20,391 nucleotides of DNA, from the NCBI GenBank assembly GCA_029265335.1, contig JAJUJN010000004.1, forward strand, positions 1 through 20,391. The letters are read 5' to 3'. The DNA is from Alcaligenaceae bacterium. GTDB taxonomy: Bacteria; Pseudomonadota; Gammaproteobacteria; Burkholderiales; Burkholderiaceae_B. A program made the position numbers and the translations under genes. Shown here one piece after another: positions 8,159 to 16,169 of the stretch (positions are counted from its first letter, which is position 1; every line of letters starts with the position of its first letter). Below the pieces are notes generated by a model. The model did no database searches. It worked only from the letters and a program-made list of their open reading frames with translations, and was not told the DNA's origin.

Positions 8159-8179
8159 GGTCCGCCGCCCTGGCGGGCC
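8159..8179 (+). repeat. Hairpin in the leader of the second Rieske gene
   Basis: GGTCCGCC-GCCCT-GGCGGGCC forms an 8-bp stem with one T-G wobble and a 5-nt loop, ending 6 nt before the AAGGAG ribosome binding site at 8186-8191. Stem length, loop size and position mirror the hairpin before the first Rieske gene, although the sequences differ. There is no U-tract. Confidence 0.5.
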
Positions 8180-8198
8180 GTAGCCAAGGAGACAAACC

Positions 8199-9281
8199 AT
8201 GTTCGTGAAGAATTGCTGGTACGTGGCGGCCTGGTCGAGCGAGGTCAGCCAAGAGGCGCTGTTCTCTCGGGTACTGCTCAACACACCGGTGCTGCTGTGG
8301 CGCGACGCGCAGGGGCAAGTGCGGGCGCTCGAAGATCGCTGCTGTCATCGTGGAGCGCCGCTGTCACGCGGGCGCCTCGAGAACGGCAACGTGCGCTGCC
8401 TGTATCACGGCTTGCTGTTCAACCCCGAGGGTGAATGTATTCAGGTGCCGGCACAAGATCGCATTCCGCCCAACGCGCGGGTGCGCGCCTTTCCGGTGGT
8501 CGAAAAAACGAACTGGATCTGGATCTGGATGGGCGACCCCAGCCTGGCCGATCCCGCTTCCATACCCGACACCTTCTGGCTCGACGACGACGCCTGGAAG
8601 TATCGCGAGGGTTATCTGCACTACGGGGTGAACTATCTGCTGGTGACCGACAACCTGCTCGATTTTTCGCATCTGCCCTATGTGCATCCCACGACCGTAG
8701 GCGGCGACGAGAGTTTTGCCAATCTGCGGCCCACCATCGATAACCTCGCCAACGGCATGCGCATCTCGCGCTGGCATTTGTCGTCGCCCCCGGCGCCCTT
8801 CGTGCGCAAGGTGACCGACTGGACAGACCCGGTCGACCGCTGGAATGTCTACGACTTTCTGGTGCCCGGCATTTTGTTGATGCATTCCGGCAGCGCCCCT
8901 GCCAATACCGGAGCTCCCGAGGGTAACTTCGAAAATGCGGTGGAATTTCGCAGCGCGCAAGCCGTCACCCCCGAAACCGCCGACAGCTGTCACTACTTCT
9001 TTTCGCAGGCTCATAACATCTGCATCGACGATCCGCAGGTAACGGCAACCATTCACCAGATCCTGATCGATGCCTTCCACGAGGATCACGCCATGATCCA
9101 CGCCCAGCAGAAAAACCTGCAGATCGATCCCGACTTCGAGATGGTGCCCGTGGGCCTCGATGCCGCTCTCAATCGTTTTCGCTGGATGATCAACAAACGT
9201 ATCGAAGTGGAAAAGAACAGTGCGAGCCCGGCGGCTCACGGCCAGGGCGCGCAACCGGAAACTGTTCAGCTCAACCCATGA
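8199..9281 (+). CDS. Rieske oxygenase, vanillate/dicamba O-demethylase-like (second of tandem pair)
   Basis: This 360-residue protein resembles the oxygenase subunit of vanillate O-demethylase (VanA) and dicamba monooxygenase in length and motifs. Rieske ligands are Cys48 and His50 (DRCCHRGAPLSRG) and Cys67 and His70 (CLYHGL). The mononuclear iron site is Asp155, His158 and His163 in NLLDFSHLPYVHPTTVGG, with Asp296 in FHEDHAMI as the probable third ligand. TPETADSCHYFFSQAHN is typical of this subfamily. AAGGAG at 8186-8191 lies 7 nt before the ATG. It is clearly divergent from its upstream neighbour, so this is not a recent duplication, and neither gene looks like a small beta subunit. The 3' end overlaps the LuxR-type regulator gene by 4 nt (ATGA). 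No VanB-like reductase is present. O-demethylation of a methoxylated aromatic is the best guess; the substrate is unproven. Confidence 0.93.
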   Translation: MFVKNCWYVAAWSSEVSQEALFSRVLLNTPVLLWRDAQGQVRALEDRCCHRGAPLSRGRLENGNVRCLYHGLLFNPEGECIQVPAQDRIPPNARVRAFPVVEKTNWIWIWMGDPSLADPASIPDTFWLDDDAWKYREGYLHYGVNYLLVTDNLLDFSHLPYVHPTTVGGDESFANLRPTIDNLANGMRISRWHLSSPPAPFVRKVTDWTDPVDRWNVYDFLVPGILLMHSGSAPANTGAPEGNFENAVEFRSAQAVTPETADSCHYFFSQAHNICIDDPQVTATIHQILIDAFHEDHAMIHAQQKNLQIDPDFEMVPVGLDAALNRFRWMINKRIEVEKNSASPAAHGQGAQPETVQLNP

Positions 9282-10090
9282 CTTCGCTCAGGCAGTCTAC
9301 GGCTGCCCTGCAGGAACCCGATCAGGCGCTCGACCCCGCCCACGGTCTGCCCAAGTTGGTGCGGACGGTGGGCAGCAGCGAATTCGGCTCCAGCCTGCTG
9401 GAGTTCTGGCAACAACAGCTTGGCGCCGTCGATCAGATTGTGGCCTTCAGCCAAACGGCCGAAAGCCCCGGTCATACCCTGTTCACGGTAGGGAGGATGG
9501 CGCCGGGGCTGGCTCAATCGCTCACCCAACGCTATCTCGATTCCTATCATCTGATGGACCCCACTAGTGGCGAAATCGGGGTGCTCGAAGAAGACGGCTC
9601 CCGGCTCACTCGCATGAACCTGCAGGTGCCGGCCAGCTCGGTTTACAAGTCGTTTTTCTTTGAGCATAGCCGGCTCGTCGACCGCGTGGCGATCGTGACC
9701 CGGGGGGGTAACACCTTGGTAGCCTGCCACGGCTATCGGCAGGCGCCGTCACCCAAATTCAGTCACAACGACCTCAATACCTTGCAGCGTTGGCTGGGCA
9801 CTCTCACGGCGCTGTTGCGTCAACATGTGGCACTCAACGCCAGCCATAACGATGCGCCGGCGCCGCCCACTCCGTTGTTGCAGCATCGTCAAGCCTTGCT
9901 GACACAACTCACGCCTCGCGAGAAAGACGTGTTTCAACGCCTGTTGGCCGGCCTCAGCATCGAGGCCATAGCCCTCGATCTCGGCGTGTCCCCCAACACC
10001 GTGCGCACCTTCCGCAAAAAGCTCTACCGCAAGCTCGAAGTGAGTTCTCGCTTCGAGTTGTTTCATAAGTATTTGCATCACCAAAGCTGA
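9278..10090 (+). CDS. LuxR-family transcriptional regulator with unassigned N-terminal sensor domain
   Basis: This 270-residue protein ends in a GerE/LuxR helix-turn-helix (about 208-268) with LTPREKDVFQRLLAG, IEAIALDLGVSPNTVR and FRKKLYRKLEV. The N-terminal ~180 residues have no receiver Asp motif and no ATPase motifs, so it is not a response regulator or MalT/LAL protein. The segment around YLDSYHLMDP recalls small-ligand LuxR sensor domains but I cannot assign it to a family. The linker at about 188-205 is Pro/Ala-rich. The start overlaps the end of the second Rieske gene (ATGA), and no nearby ribosome binding site is seen, so translation is probably coupled. Being last in the oxygenase operon, it likely controls that operon in response to the substrate or a product; this is inferred from position only. 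Confidence 0.85.
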   Translation: MTSLRQSTAALQEPDQALDPAHGLPKLVRTVGSSEFGSSLLEFWQQQLGAVDQIVAFSQTAESPGHTLFTVGRMAPGLAQSLTQRYLDSYHLMDPTSGEIGVLEEDGSRLTRMNLQVPASSVYKSFFFEHSRLVDRVAIVTRGGNTLVACHGYRQAPSPKFSHNDLNTLQRWLGTLTALLRQHVALNASHNDAPAPPTPLLQHRQALLTQLTPREKDVFQRLLAGLSIEAIALDLGVSPNTVRTFRKKLYRKLEVSSRFELFHKYLHHQS

Positions 10091-10112
10091 ACCGCTTTCG
10101 GCCGTGTCTGCT

Positions 10113-10148
10113 GATCCGGGCTAACATTGGCGGCGTTCTATCCGGATC
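10113..10148. repeat. Inverted repeat just upstream of xthA
   Basis: GATCCGG (10113-10119) and CCGGATC (10142-10148) are inverted copies 22 nt apart. The second copy includes a self-palindrome ATCCGGAT (10140-10147). They flank a TAACAT -10-like box at 10122-10127, but no convincing -35 was found. The arrangement could be an operator or a loop in the leader; it may also be chance. Confidence 0.3.
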
Positions 10149-10153
10149 AATCA

Positions 10154-10930
10154 ATGAAATTTGCTACTTGGAATATCAATTCGCTCAGGGTTCGTTTGCC
10201 GCAGGTTCTGGAGTGGCTGGCCGATAACCCCGTAGACGTTCTGTGCCTGCAGGAGCTCAAGCTCATTGACGAGCGCGTGCCTGTAGACGCGCTGCGCGAC
10301 GCAGGCTATCACACGGTATCGGCGGGTCAACCCACCTACAACGGGGTGGCAATCCTCAGCCGCGAACCCGTGCACGACGTAGTGCGCAATCTGCCTACCT
10401 ACGACGATCCGCAGCAGCGTGTCATCACTGCCACCGTACCCAGCGCCTGGGGCGACATCCGCGTGATCAACACCTACTGCCCGAACGGCCAGGAAGTGGG
10501 CAGCGACAAATACCGCTACAAGCTCGAATGGTTCGCCGCGCTGCGCGAGTTTGTGGCCGAACAACTCAAAACCTGGCCGCGCTTGATGGTCTTGGGCGAC
10601 TTCAACGTGGCGCCAGAAGATCGTGATATTCACGACCCCGAAAAATGGCGCGAGAAAATTCTGGCCTCCACGCCGGAGCGCGAGGCTTTGCAGGCGTTAT
10701 TCGACCTCGGCTTGCACGACAGCTTTCGTCTGTTCGAACAGCCCGAACGGAGCTTCAGCTGGTGGGATTACCGACAGCTGGCTTTCCGTCGCAACGCCGG
10801 TCTGCGCATCGATCACGTGCTCATTTCCGACGCCCTCAAACCGCATTGCGTCGGTTGCATCATCGATAAAGAACCGCGCCGCAACGAACAGCCTTCCGAT
10901 CATGCGCCGGTCATCATGGAGCTAGGCTGA
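10154..10930 (+). CDS. xthA: Exodeoxyribonuclease III, AP endonuclease
   Basis: This 258-residue EEP-fold nuclease cleaves DNA at abasic sites and degrades 3' ends during base-excision repair. Family motifs are complete: WNINSLR at the N-terminus with Asn7, CLQELK with Glu34, NTYCPNGQE with Tyr108, GDFNVAPEDRDIHDP with Asp149 and Asn151, GLRIDHVL with Asp220, and PSDHAP with Asp249/His250. The WWDYR motif is that of the Xth/ExoA-type enzymes. ATG 10154 is chosen because the mature family start is MKFATWN; the frame extends 9 codons upstream to 10127 without a ribosome binding site. Even the chosen start lacks a clear Shine-Dalgarno. It follows the LuxR-type gene on the same strand but is a housekeeping gene, probably with its own promoter. 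Confidence 0.95.
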   Translation: MKFATWNINSLRVRLPQVLEWLADNPVDVLCLQELKLIDERVPVDALRDAGYHTVSAGQPTYNGVAILSREPVHDVVRNLPTYDDPQQRVITATVPSAWGDIRVINTYCPNGQEVGSDKYRYKLEWFAALREFVAEQLKTWPRLMVLGDFNVAPEDRDIHDPEKWREKILASTPEREALQALFDLGLHDSFRLFEQPERSFSWWDYRQLAFRRNAGLRIDHVLISDALKPHCVGCIIDKEPRRNEQPSDHAPVIMELG

Positions 10931-10938
10931 GCCGCAAA

Positions 10939-10951
10939 AGCAGCACCTGCT
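10939..10951 (+). other. Small hairpin in the xthA-crotonase gap
   Basis: AGCAG-CAC-CTGCT is a 5-bp stem with a 3-nt loop, 8 nt after the xthA stop, with no following T-run. It is too short for a firm terminator call. The rest of the 70-nt gap is A-rich and holds the AAGGAA ribosome binding site for the next gene. Confidence 0.2.
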
Positions 10952-11000
10952 ACTCGATACACAAAAACTTCCGTTGAATCCAAAAACCAAGGAACCACCA

Positions 11001-11783
11001 ATGACCGCAACTTCTGCAGGCGATCCGGTTCTGGTGTCGGTTGCCGATGGCGTAGCCACCATCACGCTCAACCGGCCGGAACGCATGAATGCCCTCAACT
11101 ATGCCTTGCTCAGCCAGTGGCGCAGCGAATTGCAACGCTTGCTGGCCGACGACGAGGTGCGGGTGTTGATACTTACCGGTGCGGGAGCGCACTTTTGCAC
11201 CGGTGGCGATCTGAAAGATCCCCCAGCCGGTCCCAATGGAGAATTGCGACTCCGGGTGATGCACGACTGCCTCAAACTCATGTTATTTGGCGACAAACCC
11301 GTGATTGGCGCCCTCGAGGGCAATGTGTACGGCGCGGGCTTCTCGTATGCCACCGCCTGCGACATCGTGGTGGCCGGTGAGTCGGCGCGCTTTTGCGCCC
11401 CCTTCACGGGCGTGGGTCTCATTCCCGATACCGGTCTGGCTTATACCTTGCCGCTACGGATCGGCGCCGGTCGTGCTCGGCAGATGATGCTGCAGGGTCT
11501 GGTGGTACGCACTCCGCAGGCCGCCGACTGGGGGCTAGTGGAAGAAGCGGTAAATGATGGCGAAGCGCTCACCAAGGCGCGCGAAATCGCCAGCGCCCTG
11601 CTTCGCCGCGCACCATTGGCGCTGGGTGCCTTGCGCCGCCTCATGGCGCGAGACCTCCAAGGTTTGTACGGTTCACTCGAAGAAGAGTTGACCATCCAGC
11701 AACGGCTCCTGGCCAGCGAAGATCTGCAGGAAGGTCGTCAGGCCTTTGCCGAAAAGCGCACGCCGCAATTTCGCGGCCGTTGA
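11001..11783 (+). CDS. Enoyl-CoA hydratase/isomerase (crotonase) family protein
   Basis: This 260-residue crotonase-fold protein acts on acyl-CoA thioesters. ITLNRPERMNALN is the family N-terminal motif, and the oxyanion-hole segments are visible as HFCTGGDL (64-71) and EGNVYGAGFS (106-115). In the catalytic loop FCAPFTGVGLIPDTG (131-145), the position usually holding the first hydratase Glu is Phe135, and the second is an Asp-type residue (Asp143). This pattern is closer to PaaG/enoyl-CoA isomerase-like members than to classical two-Glu hydratases, so the reaction is uncertain. AAGGAA at 10989-10994, 6 nt upstream, fixes the start at 11001 rather than 10974. The gene converges on ntrC with only 12 nt between stop codons. 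A link to aromatic catabolism through the nearby Rieske genes is possible, but xthA lies between them. Confidence 0.88.
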   Translation: MTATSAGDPVLVSVADGVATITLNRPERMNALNYALLSQWRSELQRLLADDEVRVLILTGAGAHFCTGGDLKDPPAGPNGELRLRVMHDCLKLMLFGDKPVIGALEGNVYGAGFSYATACDIVVAGESARFCAPFTGVGLIPDTGLAYTLPLRIGAGRARQMMLQGLVVRTPQAADWGLVEEAVNDGEALTKAREIASALLRRAPLALGALRRLMARDLQGLYGSLEEELTIQQRLLASEDLQEGRQAFAEKRTPQFRGR

Positions 11784-11795
11784 ACCGTCCGTCGC

Positions 11796-13307
11796 CTACT
11801 CCATTCCCAGCTCGCGCATTTTGCGGGTGATGGTGTTGCGCCCCAGGCCCAGCCGCTGCGCGGCTTCCACGCGGCGGCCACCGGTGGCGCGCAAAGCCGC
11901 ACGAATGAGTGTGCGCTCAAAATCACGACTCATGTCGTGCAGTATGTTCTGGTCGCCGGCACGCAGCCGCTCCAGGGCGAGGTCTTCCAGGCCTTGCAAC
12001 CAGCGCAGGTCTACCGGTGCCGAGGCGCCTGGCATATTCGACGCGGCGTGGCTCGCACCCTGCTTCTGCGCGACCGCCTCCGGCCACTGATCTTGCCCCG
12101 CAACCGTAAAGCCCGTGTTGTTGAACGAAGCTGGAATTGCCTGTAGATCGGCCGGTAGATCCGTCACGGCTATCACCCGCGAGGGCACCATCACCGACAA
12201 CCACTGACACACGTTCTCGAGCTGGCGCACATTGCCTGGAAACTGGCACCGCGTGAGCACCGACAATGCCTCAGCACTCATCACTTTGGGTTCGATGCCC
12301 AGGTTGCGTGCGCTGGTCTGCAAAAAGTGCTGAGCCAGCAAGGGAATGTCTTCGGCCCGTTCGCGCAGAGGCGGCAGCCGCAGGCGGATGACGTTGAGTC
12401 GGTGGAACAGATCTTCGCGGAACCTGCCTTGCTGCACCAGTTCTTCGAGTTTCTGATGCGTGGCGGCTATCACACGAACATTCACCTTCACTGCGGTGGT
12501 GCCGCCCACACGATAGAAGCTGCCGTCGCCAAGCACTCGCAACAGCCGAGTCTGCAGTTCACCTGGCATGTCGCCGATTTCATCGAGGAACAGAGTGCCA
12601 CCGTCGGCTTCTTCGAAGCGGCCCGCGCGTCGCGCGTGAGCACCGGTGAACGCACCGCGCTCGTGCCCGAACAGCTCCGACTCCAGGAGTTCACCCGCGA
12701 TGGCTGCCGTATTCAGGGCCACAAACGGACGGTCGGCGCGAGCGCTGTGACGATGCAAAGCACGCGCCACCAGTTCCTTGCCGCTACCGGATTCCCCGGT
12801 AATCAGCACGGTGGCGTTGGAAGTGGAAAGCCGGCCGATAGCGCGAAACAGAGCCTGCATGGCGGGCGCCTGGCCGAGCATGCCGGTAGCGAGCGCAGCA
12901 TCCAGACCAGGGCGGGCCTCGCCGTTCGGCCCCTCTGGTGCGGGCTCATGATGATTCAGGGCTCGCGCGATGAGCTGCAACGCCTCATCGACGTCGAAAG
13001 GTTTGGCGAGATAGTCGAAGGCCCCACCCTGAAACGAAGACACCGCGCTATCGAGGTCGGAATAAGCCGTCATGACAATCACCGGCACGTGAGGATGACG
13101 GGTTTTCAAAACTCGCAGAAGTTCGAGACCGTCGGCGCCCGGCATGCGGATGTCTGAAATGAGTAATTGCGGAACATTGCTCTCAAGGGCGGCCAGAGCG
13201 TCGTCGGCACTGGCGAAACTGCGCCACGGCCAACCTGCGCGCGAGAGAGATTTTTCCAGTACCCAGCGTATCGAGCGATCGTCGTCGACGATCCAGATCG
13301 GATTCAT
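11796..13307 (-). CDS. ntrC: Nitrogen regulation response regulator NtrC (sigma-54 activator)
   Basis: NtrC is the enhancer-binding activator that, when phosphorylated by NtrB under nitrogen limitation, drives sigma-54 promoters such as that of glnA. The 503-residue protein has a receiver (about 1-118; Asp52 in [10 protein letters not shown], Thr80, Lys102 in AKPF), an AAA+ domain (Walker A GESGSGKE at 171-178, the sigma-54 contact loop GAFTGA at 218-223, Walker [14 protein letters not shown]) and a Fis-type helix-turn-helix at about 468-500 ([22 protein letters not shown]). A Gln/Ala/Ser-rich linker at about 392-435 makes it longer than the 469-residue E. coli protein. AAGGA lies 8 nt before the ATG and the start overlaps ntrB by 4 nt. 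Likely target sites lie upstream of glnA at 15981-16049. Confidence 0.96.
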   Translation of the reverse strand: MNPIWIVDDDRSIRWVLEKSLSRAGWPWRSFASADDALAALESNVPQLLISDIRMPGADGLELLRVLKTRHPHVPVIVMTAYSDLDSAVSSFQGGAFDYLAKPFDVDEALQLIARALNHHEPAPEGPNGEARPGLDAALATGMLGQAPAMQALFRAIGRLSTSNATVLITGESGSGKELVARALHRHSARADRPFVALNTAAIAGELLESELFGHERGAFTGAHARRAGRFEEADGGTLFLDEIGDMPGELQTRLLRVLGDGSFYRVGGTTAVKVNVRVIAATHQKLEELVQQGRFREDLFHRLNVIRLRLPPLRERAEDIPLLAQHFLQTSARNLGIEPKVMSAEALSVLTRCQFPGNVRQLENVCQWLSVMVPSRVIAVTDLPADLQAIPASFNNTGFTVAGQDQWPEAVAQKQGASHAASNMPGASAPVDLRWLQGLEDLALERLRAGDQNILHDMSRDFERTLIRAALRATGGRRVEAAQRLGLGRNTITRKMRELGME

Positions 13308-14434
13308 TCCGCGTTTCCTTCGCCACTTGTTGGACTCAGCGGCAAGAGCAATTGGAATTCAGTGCGGCCAACACGGCTTTCGACCGACACCAGGCCGCCA
13401 TGTTGCTGCACGATGGCCTGTACCAGCGATAAGCCCAACCCTGTGCCGTCGGCCTTGCCCGACACCAGAGGGTGAAAGATATGCTCACGCAGAGCCTCCG
13501 GGATTCCCGGGCCGTTGTCGATGACCAGCAGCTCCAGGGCCAAAGCGTGGCGTTGACCACCCAGAGTGATCTGCCGTAGCACCCGCGTGCGCAGCGTCAG
13601 CTCACCAGGAAAGTGGCGCGGCATCTGGCTGAGCGCTTCAGCGGCATTCCGCACGATATTGAGCACGGCTTGAATCAACTGCTCACGGTCGCCCTTGAGC
13701 TCCGGAACGGAAATATCGTAGTCACGCACGATCTCAAGGGCCGTGGGGAATTCAGCCAATACCAGGGCTGCCACGCGTTCACAGACCTCGTGAATGTTGA
13801 CGGCATCGATTTGCCGTCGCGTGCGGTGCGGCGCCAGAATTCGATCCACCAGCAGGTGCAGGCGATCGGCTTCGGCAATGATCACCTCGGTGTACTCCAG
13901 CAACTCGGCCTCGCTCAACTCGGCCTGCAGCAACTGGGCGGCGCCGCGCAGCCCGCCCAAAGGGTTCTTGATTTCGTGGGCCAGATTGCGCAGCACTTCG
14001 CGCTGTGCCGCAGCCTGCTGCCACTGCTGGTCGGCCCGGTCGATGCGCAGGCGATTCTCGATTTCGCGAAGCTCCAGCAAAAACGCCCAAGGCTGGCCGT
14101 GTAGCACCACCAACATCGTGTCGAGATGCACCACGTCACTGCCCGGTCTGGCAAGCGCCAGGGGCTGCCCCTTCTCGGCAAAGCGCTCCTCGCGACCTTC
14201 CTGCAGGGAACGCTCCAACACCTCTCCATCCGCGAAGCATGCGGGCGCATACAAGCCTTCGAGCTGGCGTTGCGACATGCCCAGAAGATGCTCGGCGGCA
14301 GCGTTGGCGTGCTCGATGACACCTGCATCATCGAGCAGCAGCACCGCACTGGCCAAGAGGTCGAGCGATGGCAAAGCCGAGTGCTCAACCGACTCCTGAG
14401 GCGCCAGCGAGGCTGCAGCTCGAAACGTCGCCAT
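13304..14434 (-). CDS. ntrB: Nitrogen regulation sensor histidine kinase/phosphatase NtrB
   Basis: NtrB is the cytosolic kinase/phosphatase of NtrC and normally takes its nitrogen signal through the PII protein. The 376-residue protein has no membrane segment. It has an N-terminal PAS domain (about 25-125), the H box NLAHEIKNPLGGLRGAAQLL with His153, an N box VLNIVRNAAEAL (Asn263), G1 IDNGPGIP (306-312) and G2 DGTGLGLSL (329-337). It starts only 3 nt after the glnA stop, with no clear ribosome binding site, which suggests termination-reinitiation from glnA. It overlaps ntrC by 4 nt (ATGA). The order glnA-ntrB-ntrC is the classical glnALG arrangement. Confidence 0.96.
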   Translation of the reverse strand: MATFRAAASLAPQESVEHSALPSLDLLASAVLLLDDAGVIEHANAAAEHLLGMSQRQLEGLYAPACFADGEVLERSLQEGREERFAEKGQPLALARPGSDVVHLDTMLVVLHGQPWAFLLELREIENRLRIDRADQQWQQAAAQREVLRNLAHEIKNPLGGLRGAAQLLQAELSEAELLEYTEVIIAEADRLHLLVDRILAPHRTRRQIDAVNIHEVCERVAALVLAEFPTALEIVRDYDISVPELKGDREQLIQAVLNIVRNAAEALSQMPRHFPGELTLRTRVLRQITLGGQRHALALELLVIDNGPGIPEALREHIFHPLVSGKADGTGLGLSLVQAIVQQHGGLVSVESRVGRTEFQLLLPLSPTSGEGNAE

Positions 14435-14437
14435 GGT

Positions 14438-15850
<1,413 letters not shown>

Positions 15851-15900
15851 GAAAACTCCTTGGGGAAGTGTGGCGGGATTCAGAACTACAACAGAACTCA

Positions 15901-15917
15901 AGCAAGACGCGTGCCAA
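15901..15917 (-). promoter_or_regulatory. Sigma-54 promoter of glnA
   Basis: On the minus strand TTGGCACGCGTCTTGCT matches the -24/-12 consensus TGGCACG-N4-TTGCW at every conserved position. The GG (-24) is at 15915-15914 and the GC (-12) at 15903-15902. The predicted start is near 15890, giving a 40-nt leader with an AAGGAG ribosome binding site. NtrC-type sites lie about 100-150 nt upstream of that start, as in enteric glnAp2. Confidence 0.88.
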
Positions 15918-15980
15918 TGAGACCAGGCGCTATCGCAGGGCGGGCGCGGTTCGCCATTGAGGGCGCGTCATGATGTATCT

Positions 15981-15997
15981 TGCACCATGAGCGTACT
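15981..15997. promoter_or_regulatory. Weaker second NtrC-like site
   Basis: TGCACC-ATGAG-CGTACT has one perfect arm and one 3-of-6 arm (9 of 12). It is 22 bp, about two helical turns, from the strong site, a layout that would favour cooperative binding of NtrC dimers. Confidence 0.45.
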
Positions 15998-16002
15998 GCT
16001 TT

Positions 16003-16019
16003 TGCACTTTTGTGGTGCA
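16003..16019. promoter_or_regulatory. Strong NtrC binding site upstream of glnA
   Basis: TGCACT-TTTGT-GGTGCA matches 11 of 12 arm positions of the NtrC consensus TGCACC-N5-GGTGCA. Its centre lies about 121 bp upstream of the predicted sigma-54 start, a normal enhancer distance. Confidence 0.8.
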
Positions 16020-16032
16020 GAAAAAGCAAAGA

Positions 16033-16049
16033 TGGTCCATGTTGGTGCG
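16033..16049. promoter_or_regulatory. Possible third NtrC-like site
   Basis: TGGTCC-ATGTT-GGTGCG matches 9 of 12 consensus positions and is 30 bp (about three turns) from the strong site on the distal side. It is a weak match that gains support only from its position. Confidence 0.3.
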
Positions 16050-16169
16050 TGGATTCTGTGACGGCATCCTCTTAACGGCATGCTGAGTGGGGCTTGCTAA
16101 CTAGGGAGGCGGGAGACGATGCGAGGTGCGGATCTTCCGGCAAGCCGATGGCTGCCCGGCCTGCCAGCG
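16050..16169. other. Remainder of the yggS-glnA gap, no clear element
   Basis: The 319-nt gap between yggS and glnA holds the sigma-54 promoter and NtrC sites in its glnA-proximal part. In this remaining 120 nt only an interrupted hairpin at 16137-16159 (two 4-bp stem blocks around a GAT loop) is seen, without a T-run in the yggS direction. I see no gene or RNA here. Confidence 0.5.

Noticed and set aside
6908..9281. The two Rieske genes as alpha and beta subunits or a recent duplication
   Set aside because: Both carry complete Rieske and mononuclear iron motifs, so neither is a small beta subunit, and their sequences differ too much outside motifs for a recent duplication.
15851..15901. Longer glnA start at 15901
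   Set aside because: The 17-residue extension has no homology to the GlnA start, lacks a ribosome binding site, and would begin within the sigma-54 promoter upstream of the predicted transcript start.
16137..16159. Intrinsic terminator after yggS
   Set aside because: The stem is interrupted by two mismatches and no T-run follows in the yggS direction.
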